From NCBI RefSeq assembly GCF_018310535.1, contig NZ_CP074102.1, positions 3,038,001 through 3,102,000 of the forward strand: 64,000 nucleotides of DNA, written 5' to 3'. The translations under genes and the position numbers were made by a program. The stretch is from Streptomyces mirabilis (GTDB taxonomy: Bacteria > Actinomycetota > Actinomycetes > Streptomycetales > Streptomycetaceae). Shown one piece after another: positions 51,616 to 62,233 of the stretch. The notes under the pieces were generated by a model. It did not search any database. It saw only the letters and a program-made list of their open reading frames with translations, and was not told where the DNA came from. Position 1 is the stretch's first letter. Every line of letters starts with the position of its first letter.

Positions 51616-52554
51616 TCAGACCGCGACCGGCTCGCCCGCGGCCGCGGCGATCTCGGCCTCGGCGACGACGCCCGTGACGCGGCGCAGCTTCTTCATGGGG
51701 CCGAGCTCGGACTCGTAGACCTTCTTGACGCCGTCGCCGAGGGAGGCCTCGATGGTGCGGATGTCGCGGACGAGGCGGGTGAGGCCCCCCGGCTCGACGG
51801 AGGCGGCCTGGTCGGAGCCCCACATCGCGCGGTCGAGGGTGATGTGACGCTCGACGAAGGTGGCACCGAGGGCGACCGCGGCCAGCGTGGTCTGCAGGCC
51901 CGTCTCGTGGCCGGAGTAGCCGATCGGGACGTTCGGGTACTCGGCCTGGAGGGTGTTGATGACGCGGAGGTTGAGCTCCTCGGCCTTCGCCGGGTACGTC
52001 GAGGTGGCGTGGCAGAGCAGGATGTTGTCGCTGCCCAGGACCTCGACCGCGTGGCGGATCTGCTTCGGGGTCGACATGCCCGTGGACAGGATGACCGTGC
52101 GGCCGGTGGCGCGCAGGGAGCGCAGCAGCTCGTCGTCGGTCAGGGACGCGGAGGCGACCTTGTGGGCGGGGACGTCGAACTTCTCCAGGAAGGCGACGGC
52201 CTCGGTGTCCCACGGGGAGGCGAACCAGTCGATGTTCTTGCTCTTGGCGTACTCGTCGATCTGGCGGTACTCGTCCTCGCCGAACTCCACGCGGTGGCGG
52301 TAGTCGATGTAGGTCATGCGGCCCCAGGGGGTGTCGCGCTCGATGTCCCACTGGTCGCGCGGGGTGCAGATCTCCGGGGTGCGCTTCTGGAACTTGACGG
52401 CGTCGCAGCCGGCCTCGGCGGCGGCGTCGATCAGCTTGAAGGCGTTCTCGAGCTCGCCGTTGTGGTTGATGCCGATCTCGCCGACGACGTAGACGGGGTG
52501 GCCGGGGCCGGCGGTCTTCGAACCGAACGTGCGCAGACGGGAGTTGGTGCTCAT
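51616..52554 (-). CDS. neuB: N-acetylneuraminate/Kdn(-9-phosphate) synthase, NeuB family
   Basis: The 312-residue TIM-barrel protein has the NeuB order: VVGEIGINHNGELENAFKLI, AVKFQKRTPEI, DWFASPWD, KVASASLTDDELL, STGMSTPKQI, LCHATSTYPA, GYSGHETGLQTTLAAVALGA and ERHITLDRAMWGSDQAASVE (metal histidine). It condenses PEP with an N-acetylmannosamine or mannose derivative. The C-terminal antifreeze/SAF domain of classical NeuB is absent, so the protein is shorter than usual. The S. coelicolor cluster makes Kdn, so mannose 6-phosphate is a plausible substrate. Confidence 0.9.
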   Translation of the reverse strand: MSTNSRLRTFGSKTAGPGHPVYVVGEIGINHNGELENAFKLIDAAAEAGCDAVKFQKRTPEICTPRDQWDIERDTPWGRMTYIDYRHRVEFGEDEYRQIDEYAKSKNIDWFASPWDTEAVAFLEKFDVPAHKVASASLTDDELLRSLRATGRTVILSTGMSTPKQIRHAVEVLGSDNILLCHATSTYPAKAEELNLRVINTLQAEYPNVPIGYSGHETGLQTTLAAVALGATFVERHITLDRAMWGSDQAASVEPGGLTRLVRDIRTIEASLGDGVKKVYESELGPMKKLRRVTGVVAEAEIAAAAGEPVAV

Positions 52555-52568
52555 GGTGGAGAAGTTCC

Positions 52569-53801
52569 TTACTTGTCGAGGGAGTCGAGAGAAGGGCCGA
52601 GGATCCAGCTGGCGATCTCTCGGATCGCGCCGTCGCCGCCGGGGACGGTGGTGACCGCGCGTGCGGCGCCGCGCACGACGTCGTGGGCGCTCGCGACCGC
52701 CACGGGCCAGCCCACGAGGGCGAAGCACGGGAGGTCGTTGACGTCGTTGCCGACGTAGAGCACGCGCTCAGGCGCGATGCCCTGCTCCTCGCACCACTGC
52801 TTCAGTGCGAGGTCCTTGCGGTCGATGCCGTGCAGGACCGGAATCTTGAGCTTCCGGGCCCGGGCGGCGACCACCGGGTTCTGTTCCGTGGACAGGATCA
52901 GCATCGTCAGCCCGCTCTTGCGGAGGGCGGCGATACCGAGCCCGTCTCCGCGGTGCACGGAGACGAACTCCCGTCCGTCGGAGTCGATCAGCACCCTGTC
53001 GTCGGTCTGGGTGCCGTCGAAGTCGAGGACGACCGCGTCGATGTCTTCGGCGGTCGGCAGCGAACCGGGGCGGTTCGCGTCGAAGAGGGGGGCCAGCGCG
53101 CGGGCGCGGGCGAGGTCGTGCGGGTCGTCGATCTCCAGCACGCGGGCCGGGTCGGTGCGGACCAGCTCCGTGCGGCCGAAGAAGCGGTGCTGGTGCTTGC
53201 GCAGGCCCGCGGCGTCCATGGCGTAGGCCGCGCCGGTCTCCAGGAGGTCCTGGGGCCGGTCCTGGCGGCGGGGCCGGAAGGACTTGTCGTGGTTGACGCC
53301 GTTGCCGCCCTCGGCGGACTCGTCGGCGGCGTCGCGCCAGATGAAGCCGTGGAAGTTGGCCACCGTCAGCGCGGTGTCGGCACCGTTCTCGGCGACCGCG
53401 CCGGCGACCCCGTCGATGTCCTCCCGCGTGATGAACGGGCTGGTGCACTGGACGAGCAGGACCACGTCGACCGCGGATCCGTGCAGCGCCTCGTGGGCGT
53501 CCAGGGCGTGCAGGACGGCCGCCTCGGAGGTGGCCGTGTCGCCGGCGATGGCGGCGGGGCGCAGCACGACCTCGGCGCCCGCCTCGCGGGCGGCGGCGGC
53601 GATCGCCTGGTCGTCGGTGGAGACCACGACGTCCGTGACGAGCCGCGTCGCCCGGCACTCGCGCACCGCGCGGGCCACCAGCGGCACTCCGCCGACCGGC
53701 AGGAGGTTCTTGGCGGGGACGCCCTTGGAGCCGCCGCGCGCGGGGATCACCGCGAGCACCCGGCGCACCGGCGCCGCTTGACCCGCTTCCGAGTTGGTCA
53801 T
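52569..53801 (-). CDS. neuA: Fused CMP-nonulosonate synthetase and HAD phosphatase (NeuA-KdsC type)
   Basis: Residues 1-235 form a CMP-sugar synthetase: VIPARGGSKGVPAKNL, VSTDDQAIAAAAREAG, LLVQCTSPFI, and a late EIDDPHDLARA. Residues 245-410 form a HAD phosphatase: VVLDFDGTQTDDRVL (nucleophile DxD), LILSTEQNPVV, a lysine in GIDRKDLALK and GNDVNDLPCFALVG (metal aspartates). The fusion would dephosphorylate the 9-phosphate and activate the free acid with CTP. It starts 14 bp upstream of neuB. Kdn as product is an inference from cluster context. Confidence 0.9.
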   Translation of the reverse strand: MTNSEAGQAAPVRRVLAVIPARGGSKGVPAKNLLPVGGVPLVARAVRECRATRLVTDVVVSTDDQAIAAAAREAGAEVVLRPAAIAGDTATSEAAVLHALDAHEALHGSAVDVVLLVQCTSPFITREDIDGVAGAVAENGADTALTVANFHGFIWRDAADESAEGGNGVNHDKSFRPRRQDRPQDLLETGAAYAMDAAGLRKHQHRFFGRTELVRTDPARVLEIDDPHDLARARALAPLFDANRPGSLPTAEDIDAVVLDFDGTQTDDRVLIDSDGREFVSVHRGDGLGIAALRKSGLTMLILSTEQNPVVAARARKLKIPVLHGIDRKDLALKQWCEEQGIAPERVLYVGNDVNDLPCFALVGWPVAVASAHDVVRGAARAVTTVPGGDGAIREIASWILGPSLDSLDK

Positions 53802-53874
53802 GCGCTGTTCTCCTTGACGAGGGACATGGGGAGGGCTTGAGGGATCGGCGGAAGGCTTGAGGGATCCGCGGTGG

Positions 53875-55182
53875 TCACAGCTCCCCCATCCGCCGGATCA
53901 CGGGGGCCACGCGCTGCACTCCGTGGCGGTAGGCGCCGCGGGCCGCCCGGCGGACGATCTGCCGTACGGGGCTGGGCTCCTTGTCGGCCGCGGGGGCGCC
54001 GGGCAGCGGGCTGCCGTCCGGGGCGAGGTGGTGGCGGGCGAGGATCCCGGGGAGGTAGCCGGGGGCGGTGACGGGCGTGTAGTAGGGGGCGAGGGGCAGC
54101 AGTCCGGGGGCCGCCAGCAGGCCGGTGATCCGGGCGCGCGCCTCGTCGAAGGCCGTCTCGTACCGGCCGTCGGCGGCGACGCCCTGCCGGGCCACCCACG
54201 CCGGGTCTGGCGCCGGCTCGTACCCGGCGTCGAGCTGGTCCCAGGAGGCGAGGCAGCCGGAGCCCACGAAGTGGTGGTTGCCGAGCGCCTCGCGCACCCC
54301 GAGGTCGCTGAGGACGACGGTGGGGATACGGCGGTGCAGGGACTCCAGGGCCGCCGTGGAGCTGATGGTGACCAGCAGGTCGGTGCGGTCGAGCACCTCG
54401 CCCATGTGGCCGTACACCAGCCGGAAGTTGGCGGGCAGGTCGGTCTTCTGCGCCAGCTTCTGGTAGGGCAGCTCCTCGATGTGCGTGGTGTGCTCGCCCG
54501 GCTTGGAGCGCAGCTTCAGCAGCACCTCGCGGTCCGGGTGGAGGCGGGCGTGCTGGATCAGCCGGTTCAGCAGGTACGTACGGTCCTTGCGGTTCTCCGG
54601 GACGGAGGGCTGGGCGGCGAAGACGACCGTGTACGGGTCGTGCTTCTCGTAGCCGGCGCCGCCCAGGAAGGGCAGTGCCACCTCCGTCACCGAGGAGGCG
54701 TCGGCGCCCACTCCCTCGTACACGGCCCGGAACCGTTCCGCGTCCTGTCGGGAGTTGGCGAGGACGAGGTCCGCGCCGTGCCGAAGCAGCAGGCCGTCGG
54801 CGAGCTTCTCGTAGACGACGCCGACATAGCCGGTGACGACCACGGGCCGCTTGGTCCGCCCCTCCCAGACGTGGGCCAGGCCGTGCAGGATCGCCTGCAC
54901 ACCGCCGCCCACGAGGGCGACGACGAGGACGTCGTACGGCTCCCCTTCCATGGCGCGCAGGAATTCGACGGCGGTGACCTCGCGGAGGGAATCCGCGCGG
55001 ACGCCGACTTCTTCGAGCTGGCGGGCGGTGGGGGTGGCTCGGCCACGCAGGAGATAACCGTCGAGCAGAATGTCCGATTCAGTCGGTGAAATGCGATTCG
55101 CGGTGAGCGAACCCCATTTCCACCGGGTATCGGAATCCGCGAGAACGGCGACCCGCAGGGACTTCCTGGTACTTGCTGGCAC
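53875..55182 (-). CDS. Conserved glycosyltransferase-like protein (GT-B fold suspected)
   Basis: The 435-residue protein starts RVAVLADSDTRWKWG and carries GYVGVVYEKLADGLLLRHGADLVLANS, LLKLRSKPGEHTTH and LVTISSTAALESLHRRIPTVVL. The last stretch is the Ser-Thr-Ala-rich donor pocket typical of polysialyl- or CDP-glycerol-type GT-B enzymes. I recognise it as a recurrent member of actinobacterial nonulosonate clusters, not by a named activity. GTG at 55182 has no ribosome site but follows TAGCGT by 7 bases, so a leaderless transcript is likely. It is divergent from the GT2 gene. Confidence 0.7.
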   Translation of the reverse strand: MPASTRKSLRVAVLADSDTRWKWGSLTANRISPTESDILLDGYLLRGRATPTARQLEEVGVRADSLREVTAVEFLRAMEGEPYDVLVVALVGGGVQAILHGLAHVWEGRTKRPVVVTGYVGVVYEKLADGLLLRHGADLVLANSRQDAERFRAVYEGVGADASSVTEVALPFLGGAGYEKHDPYTVVFAAQPSVPENRKDRTYLLNRLIQHARLHPDREVLLKLRSKPGEHTTHIEELPYQKLAQKTDLPANFRLVYGHMGEVLDRTDLLVTISSTAALESLHRRIPTVVLSDLGVREALGNHHFVGSGCLASWDQLDAGYEPAPDPAWVARQGVAADGRYETAFDEARARITGLLAAPGLLPLAPYYTPVTAPGYLPGILARHHLAPDGSPLPGAPAADKEPSPVRQIVRRAARGAYRHGVQRVAPVIRRMGEL

Positions 55183-55380
55183 GTCCAAGACGCTAGGAAG
55201 CCATTCCGAGTTGCGGCCCAACCTGAATGCAACAAACGGTTAACAGCACATCGACGAATGGCGAATCGGGCCGTGATCCAGCCGGAAATCAGCTGGGTTC
55301 ACGGCTTCGCCACGCGTCGTTCACCTGACATCTCACCAACGGTCAAGACGAATGCCGGGCCGCCGCCTAACGTCACGTGG

Positions 55381-56361
55381 GTGGTCAAGCTCTCCGTCAT
55401 CGTGCCGTTCTACAACGTGCAGCAATACGCACCCGACACCTTGAAGAGCCTGCGTGCGAACGCACGTGAGGACTTCGAATTCGTTCTCGTGGACGACTGT
55501 TCACGAGACGAGACACCGGACATTCTCGCGCGCGCGGAGCGCGAGCTCCCCGGCGCGGTGTATGTCAGACACGAGAAGAACGGAGGACTGGCGACCGCGC
55601 GCAACACGGGCATCGACGCGGCGCACGGCGAATACCTCACGTTCCTCGACGGGGACGACTGGCTCGCCCCCGGCTATTACGAACAACTCGTCGCCTCCAT
55701 CGAGCAGTTGGGCTGCGACTTCGTCCGTACGGACCATGTCCAGTGCACCGCGCGGGCCCGCACCATCCACAGGGTCCCGCACGGCCGGCGCGGAGTGGTA
55801 CTGAACCCCCGCGACGCGATACTGCCCGCCGACCGCTCCACCTCCGTCGACTACGCCTACGCCTGGGCGGGCATCTACCACCGCCGGCTGGTCGACCGGG
55901 GGCTGCTGCACTTCACCGACGGCCTGCGGACGGCCGAGGACCGGCCCTGGATCTGGAAGCTGCACCGGGAGGCGGAATCCTTCGCCACGGTGGGTCTTCT
56001 CGGTGTGTTCTACCGGCGTGGTGTGGCCTCCTCTCTCACTCAGATCGGGGACGTGCGCCAGCTCGACTTCATTCGCGCGTTCGACCAGGTGGTGGCGGAA
56101 ACCGCCGCGGACCGCGACGCCGAAAAACTCCTGCCCAAGGCCGTGCGCACCTATTGCGCGATTATTTCCCATCATCTGGGATCCATCGAAAGGTTCGAGC
56201 CGGCAGTGGCACGGAAACTGAAGTCGATGAGCGCCGTCGCTCTGCGGAACATGCCGCAGGACGTGCTCGACGACGCCCTCGACTCGATGGACGTCCAGCG
56301 CGCCACGCGGCTGCGCCGGCTGCGCCGCCGTCCGGCTCCCACCGCGGGGGTGGCCGCGTGA
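55381..56361 (+). CDS. Family 2 glycosyltransferase
   Basis: The 326-residue protein has an N-terminal GT-A domain: LSVIVPFYNVQQYAPDTLKS, EFVLVDDCSRDETPDI, NGGLATARNTGIDAAHGEYL and FLDGDDW (metal DxD). A C-terminal helical region and an Arg-rich end (RLRRLRRRPAP) follow. It should transfer a hexose in assembly of the wall polymer. GTG at 55381 follows TAACGT by 7 bases, another probable leaderless start. Its stop overlaps the next gene by 4 bp (GTGA). Confidence 0.9.
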   Translation: MVKLSVIVPFYNVQQYAPDTLKSLRANAREDFEFVLVDDCSRDETPDILARAERELPGAVYVRHEKNGGLATARNTGIDAAHGEYLTFLDGDDWLAPGYYEQLVASIEQLGCDFVRTDHVQCTARARTIHRVPHGRRGVVLNPRDAILPADRSTSVDYAYAWAGIYHRRLVDRGLLHFTDGLRTAEDRPWIWKLHREAESFATVGLLGVFYRRGVASSLTQIGDVRQLDFIRAFDQVVAETAADRDAEKLLPKAVRTYCAIISHHLGSIERFEPAVARKLKSMSAVALRNMPQDVLDDALDSMDVQRATRLRRLRRRPAPTAGVAA

Positions 56362-57692
56362 CCACCCAGATCTTCATGGCGTCCACGCTGTACGGCACGG
56401 CCACGCTGGCCGCGGCCCTGGACACCGACTGTTTCCGCCCCGCCGACCGGCGCATCCTGCTCGTCTCCAACAACGCGGCGACGCCCGAGACGACGCCCGG
56501 CGTCGACGAGATGCCCGGGTTCGAGCAGCTGCGCGGCCGCTTCGACGACGTGATCTCGTGGAACGAGGCCATCTCCCCCTTCCACCCGGGCGGCTGGGCC
56601 CCGCGGCCCGACGACGTTCCCCTGTGGGAGCGGCATCTGCGGCTCGCCTGGAACCTCGGCGACGACGACATCGAGCTGGCCGTCGAGTCGATCCAGGTCA
56701 ACCCGGCGCTCGGCATCTCGCAGATCTTCATGGGCGCGCCCGTCACCGTGTACGCGGACGGCCTGATGAGCTACGGCCCCACCCGCAACAAGATCGACCC
56801 GCTGGTCGGCACGCGCGTGACCCGCCTGCTCCACCTGGACCTCGTGCCCGGCCTCAAGCCGCTGCTGCTCACCGAGTTCGGCGTCGAACCGGAGATCGTG
56901 CCGACGGACGCGTTCTCGAAGGTGCTCGCCGAGCTGGTCGACACCGGCGACGAGCTGCCCTTCATCGACGAACCGGCCCTCCTGCTCGGCCAGTACCTCT
57001 CCGCGCTGGACATACTCACCGCCGAGGAGGAGGAGAACCTCCACGTACGAATGCTGAAGGGCGCCCTCGCGCTCGGCCACACGCGGGTGGTGTTCAAGCC
57101 GCATCCCTCGGCCCCGGCCCGCTGGTCGCGCCTGCTGGAGAAGGAGGCCGAGAAGCTCGGCGCCGACCTCACCGTGCTCGACACCCCGGTCCTCGCCGAG
57201 GTGCTCTACCAGCGGATGCGCCCCGCCCTGGTGGTCGGCTGCTTCTCCACCGCGCTGCTCACCGCGTCGGCGCTGTACGGCCTGCCGGTCGCCCGCGTCG
57301 GCACCGGCCCCCTCCTCGACCGTCTCACGCCGTACGAGAACAGCAACCGCGTCCCCGTCACGATCGTGGACGCGCTGCTGCCCGAACTGACGGACGAGTC
57401 GGCGGTCAATGAGCAGCGCCGGAGCATGGACGTGGCGGAACTGACGGACCTCGTCCGGGCCGTCGGCTTCGCGATGCAGCCGAAGATCTACCCGGATCTG
57501 CGCCCGGCCACAGAGACCTTCCTGACCAGGCATCTGAACCACCACACCCGGCGCTACTTCAAGCGCAAGCGCCTCACCTCGCTGGCGCTGCCCGGCGCGG
57601 TCCCGGCGCAGCTGGCGTTCATCCCGCGCAACGCCACCGTGCGCCGGGTGGCACGCCGCGCCCGCTCGCTGAAGCGGGCGGTGGGTCGCTGA
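56358..57692 (+). CDS. Alpha-2,8-polysialyltransferase family protein
   Basis: The 444-residue protein begins with IFMASTLYGTATLAAAL and has MGAPVTVYADGLMSYGPTRN. The HP motif follows in RVVFKPHPSAPARW, near residue 240, and then VVGCFSTALLTASALYGLPVA, the donor-binding Ser-Thr pair. This is the pattern of bacterial polysialyltransferases (PF07388-like). The C-terminus is strongly basic (RYFKRKRL, RRVARRARSLKRAVGR), consistent with peripheral membrane attachment. It probably polymerises or adds nonulosonate residues from CMP donors. It is coupled to the GT2 gene by GTGA overlap. Confidence 0.82.
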   Translation: MTTQIFMASTLYGTATLAAALDTDCFRPADRRILLVSNNAATPETTPGVDEMPGFEQLRGRFDDVISWNEAISPFHPGGWAPRPDDVPLWERHLRLAWNLGDDDIELAVESIQVNPALGISQIFMGAPVTVYADGLMSYGPTRNKIDPLVGTRVTRLLHLDLVPGLKPLLLTEFGVEPEIVPTDAFSKVLAELVDTGDELPFIDEPALLLGQYLSALDILTAEEEENLHVRMLKGALALGHTRVVFKPHPSAPARWSRLLEKEAEKLGADLTVLDTPVLAEVLYQRMRPALVVGCFSTALLTASALYGLPVARVGTGPLLDRLTPYENSNRVPVTIVDALLPELTDESAVNEQRRSMDVAELTDLVRAVGFAMQPKIYPDLRPATETFLTRHLNHHTRRYFKRKRLTSLALPGAVPAQLAFIPRNATVRRVARRARSLKRAVGR

Positions 57693-57857
57693 TCCGGCTC
57701 CTGGGCCGGGCCGTCGCGGGCCGGCCCGGGAACCCGAAACGACGTACAGGTGAACGCGCACGGACCGTCGGGCGAATCGTCGGTCGGACGGCCAGGTAAA
57801 CCCTATTAATCGGATTAGTGTGCTGTGGGTCCCATGAGTCCCGCTGAGGGGAAACCT

Positions 57858-59033
57858 GTGATCGACTCGCGCGAGGCCGTCCAAGTGGCCTCCACGGGCA
57901 CCGTGGCCCGCACCGTCCTGCCGCCCACGGACGTACCGCCCCCCGCGAAACCGGCGGGGCCCCGGGAGACGCGGCTGCGCGCACTGGACGGACTGCGGCT
58001 GGTCGCCGCGCTGATGGTGGCCGCGTACCACTACGGCGGGCGCGACGGTGAGGTCGCGAAGGCGTGGGGCAGCTCGCCGCGCCACCAGTTCCCCGTGCTG
58101 CACGGGTACTTCGCGTACGGCTGCCTGGGCGTCCAGGTGTTCTTCGTGATCAGTGGCTTCGTCATCTGCATGAGCGGCTGGGGCCGCCCGCTGCGCTCGT
58201 TCTTCGCCTCCCGCGCCTCCCGGCTGCTGCCCGCGTACTGGGCCGCCATCATCCTGGTGACGGTGGTGTTCGCACTGCCGATGGTCGCGTTCAAGACGGT
58301 CTCGCCGAGCGACACCCTGGTCAACATGACGATGCTGCAGTATCCGCTCGGCGTCGACCGGGTACTGGGCGTGTGCTGGACGCTGTGGGCGGAGGTCCGC
58401 TTCTACGCCCTCTTCGCGCTGTGCATCGTCCTGCCCGGCGCGAACCGCCGCCGCGTGATCATGTTCTGCGCCGGCTGGACGCTGGCCTACGCCATCGCGC
58501 AGGGCGCCAAGATGCCGCTGCTGGACATCGTCCTGATGCCCGAGTACGCGCCGTACTTCATCGGAGGCGTCGGCCTCTACCTGGTGCACCGCGACCGCAA
58601 GGACGTGTACGCCTGGGGCATCGTGGCCGTGAGCTGGCTGATCGGCCAGCACTACGCGGTACAGGGACTGTGGCACGCCCCGCAGGCGAACGGCTTCTCC
58701 TACCGCACCAGCTACGGCATCGTCCTCGTCGTCACCTTCGGCTACGTCGCCGTCGCCGCGATCGCCCTGGGCTGGCTGCGCTGGGCCAACTGGCGCTGGC
58801 TGACGGTCGCGGGCGCGCTGACGTACCCCTTCTACCTCGTCCACGAGCACCTGGGCTGGGTCGTCATCAAGGCACTCCACCAGGGGCTGCACATCCCCTC
58901 GTACGCCACGTTCCTGCTGACGGCGGCGAGCATGCTGCTGCTGGCCTGGCTGCTGAACCGGTACGTCGAGAACTGGCTGACGCCGAGACTGCGCACGGCG
59001 CTGTCGAAGCCCCGACCTCAGCCGATCCCGTAA
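57858..59033 (+). CDS. Acyltransferase 3 family membrane protein
   Basis: The 391-residue protein has ten or so helices and the acyltransferase-3 signatures: ALDGLRLVAALMVAAYHYG near residue 42 and GYFAYGCLGVQVFFVISGFVI near 88. The loop SFFASRASRLLPAYW and TYPFYLVHEHLGW near the end also fit. It likely O-acetylates a sugar of the wall polymer. GTG at 57858 has GAGGGG 6 bp upstream; ATG at 57834 would lengthen the N-terminus. A TAATC-G-GATTA inverted repeat lies about 45 bp upstream of that GTG. Confidence 0.88.
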   Translation: MIDSREAVQVASTGTVARTVLPPTDVPPPAKPAGPRETRLRALDGLRLVAALMVAAYHYGGRDGEVAKAWGSSPRHQFPVLHGYFAYGCLGVQVFFVISGFVICMSGWGRPLRSFFASRASRLLPAYWAAIILVTVVFALPMVAFKTVSPSDTLVNMTMLQYPLGVDRVLGVCWTLWAEVRFYALFALCIVLPGANRRRVIMFCAGWTLAYAIAQGAKMPLLDIVLMPEYAPYFIGGVGLYLVHRDRKDVYAWGIVAVSWLIGQHYAVQGLWHAPQANGFSYRTSYGIVLVVTFGYVAVAAIALGWLRWANWRWLTVAGALTYPFYLVHEHLGWVVIKALHQGLHIPSYATFLLTAASMLLLAWLLNRYVENWLTPRLRTALSKPRPQPIP

Positions 59034-59305
59034 CGCGTCCCGATCCCAGCGATCACCAGGGCCAGCCCTTCTTCGAAGTGCCGGTCGTAGTCCTCGAAGA
59101 TCTCCGCGCCCGCCGCGGCCGACAGAGGGAAGTCGGCCATCCGGCGGGCGCGGTCGTCCCCGTCATATCCCTCGCGGCGCTCCCCGGCGAGCGGCTGGAC
59201 GCCCTGCTCCTCGGTGACGAACCCGAGGGTGTAGAGGTAGGCCGTCGTGGCCGCCCGGACCGCCTGGGCGAGGGTGAAGCCCGCGTGAACAACCCTGCGG
59301 GTCAA
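59018..59305 (-). pseudogene. TetR family regulator, C-terminal remnant
   Basis: The frame encodes about 95 residues resembling a TetR C-terminal ligand domain: AGFTLAQAVRAATTAYLYTLGFVTEEQG and an end with DYDRHFEEGLALVIAGIGTRYG. No helix-turn-helix precedes it; the adjacent LysE exporter gene begins to occupy the DNA only 6 bp away. The N-terminal half has therefore been lost. The 3' end overlaps the acyltransferase gene by 16 bp. Confidence 0.65.
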
Positions 59306-59310
59306 TACAC

Positions 59311-59964
59311 CTAGGCGCTGGCCAGGGTGAGCTTCACGGCGAAGCCCAGGAACAGGGCGCCCGCCGCGGTCGTGGCCCCCGCCGACAGCCGCTTGCGCCG
59401 CCGGAAGGCCGCCGCCAGCTTCGTCCCGCTGAAGATCAGCGCGGTGAGGTACAGGAAGCTGGCCAGCTGGGCGAAGGCGCCGAGGACGACGAAGGAGAGG
59501 GCCGGGTAGGCGTAGCCCGGATCCACGAACTGCACGAAGAAGGCGACGAAGAACAGGATCGCCTTCGGGTTGAACAGGCTGATCACCAGCGCCCGCCGGA
59601 AGGGCCGCTCCTCGGCCGCCGGCGCCGCGGCCGCCTCGCTCTCCTCGGCCCGCTCGTGCCGGGTCCGCCACATGCTCCACGCGGCGCGCAGCATCCCGAA
59701 CGCCAGCCACGTCAGATATCCGGCCCCGGCGTACTTCACGATCCCGAACAGCACGGCGTTGGCCTGCAGCAGCGAGGCGACTCCGGCCGCGGACAGGGTC
59801 ATCAGCACGGTGTCCCCGCACCAGACACCCGCGGCGGCCGTGTACCCCGTGCGTACGCCCTTGCGGGCGGCGACGGACAGCACGTACAGCGAGTTCGGAC
59901 CGGGAAGCAGAACGATCAGCACGAGTCCCGCGAGATAGGTCGGGAGGTCGATAACACCAAGCAT
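59311..59964 (-). CDS. LysE/LeuE family amino-acid exporter
   Basis: The 217-residue membrane protein has the LysE pattern: VLIVLLPGPNSLYVLSVAARKGVRTGY at the N-terminus, with the characteristic PGPN loop, and GAGYLTWLAFGMLRAA. FNPKAILFFVAFFVQFV follows, with the conserved Asn-Pro-Lys, and the protein ends in about six helices in total. It should export neutral or basic amino acids such as leucine. ATG at 59964 was chosen. It sits between a TetR remnant and a Uma2 gene that lacks its own stop, as if inserted there. Confidence 0.9.
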   Translation of the reverse strand: MLGVIDLPTYLAGLVLIVLLPGPNSLYVLSVAARKGVRTGYTAAAGVWCGDTVLMTLSAAGVASLLQANAVLFGIVKYAGAGYLTWLAFGMLRAAWSMWRTRHERAEESEAAAAPAAEERPFRRALVISLFNPKAILFFVAFFVQFVDPGYAYPALSFVVLGAFAQLASFLYLTALIFSGTKLAAAFRRRKRLSAGATTAAGALFLGFAVKLTLASA

Positions 59965-60009
59965 GAGGTGGAGTGTCGCACGAGAGTACGACAACGGACC
60001 CAGCGGGTG

Positions 60010-60598
60010 CCGAGGGTCGATCCCCGTCCAGGAGGGTGTCGACGGAGAGGTCGAGCGTGACACCGACGAACTCGGGCACGGGGACAGTCTGCCCGCGCCT
60101 GAAGCGCTGGGGCGCGGGGTATCTCCCGTCGACCGGGTTCTGGTGGAGCAGCACCTCGTCGTGTCGGCGGTCGACCACGACGTAGACGGGAATTCCCGCC
60201 TCGGCGTAGCAGGCGACCTTGAGGCCGAGGTCGTCGGACCAGTTGCAGGCGGTCACCTCCAAGACCATCCGGAAGGCGCGGGGCGCATAACAGTTGATCT
60301 GGACGTGCGTGCTCAGGAAGTCCGCCTCGACGATCGAGAGGTCGGGAACGGCGAAGTCCTCCGGCCCTGTGGGCAGCCACAACCCGATCCCCAGCAGACA
60401 CGTAAGCCCTGCGTGCTCCAGTCCGGCGTCGAAGAACGTCGTGATGAGACGCGTCAGTGTCCCCTGATGCGGACCGTCGGCCCACGGCGTGGCGGTGAGC
60501 CTCCCATAGAGGATCTCCCCCCGGTACCCCTCCAGCTCACGGGTGAGCCAGGCCTCGGCCTCGATGACAGTCGTCCGCCGCCGTGATGGCACCGCCAC
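60010..60598 (-). CDS. Uma2 family endonuclease-fold protein without its own stop codon
   Basis: The first 190 residues match the Uma2 core: GEILYGRLTATPWADGPHQG, VPDLSIVEADF (active-site Asp), VLEVTACNWSDDLGLKVACYAEAGIPVYVVVD and FVGVTLDLSVDTL. GTG at 60598 has GAGGAG 6 bp upstream. The frame does not stop after the domain; it continues through the LysE gene (in a shadow frame) to 59018. The listed end is only the approximate domain boundary. The 3' end was probably replaced when the LysE gene arrived. Confidence 0.62.
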
Positions 60599-60652
60599 GC
60601 CAACTCCTCTCCGGATACACCCTGTTCACAGAGCGAATCCGGAACGGCACCC

Positions 60653-62233
<1,581 letters not shown>

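Noticed and set aside
56172..58892. 906-codon minus-strand frame opposite the polysialyltransferase and acyltransferase genes
   Set aside because: It is antisense to three recognisable genes and has no motif of its own.
59018..60598. A single 526-residue Uma2-LysE-TetR fusion protein
   Set aside because: The middle third is LysE DNA read in a shadow frame with Arg/Gly-rich composition, while the true LysE frame is intact; two broken genes around LysE explain it better.
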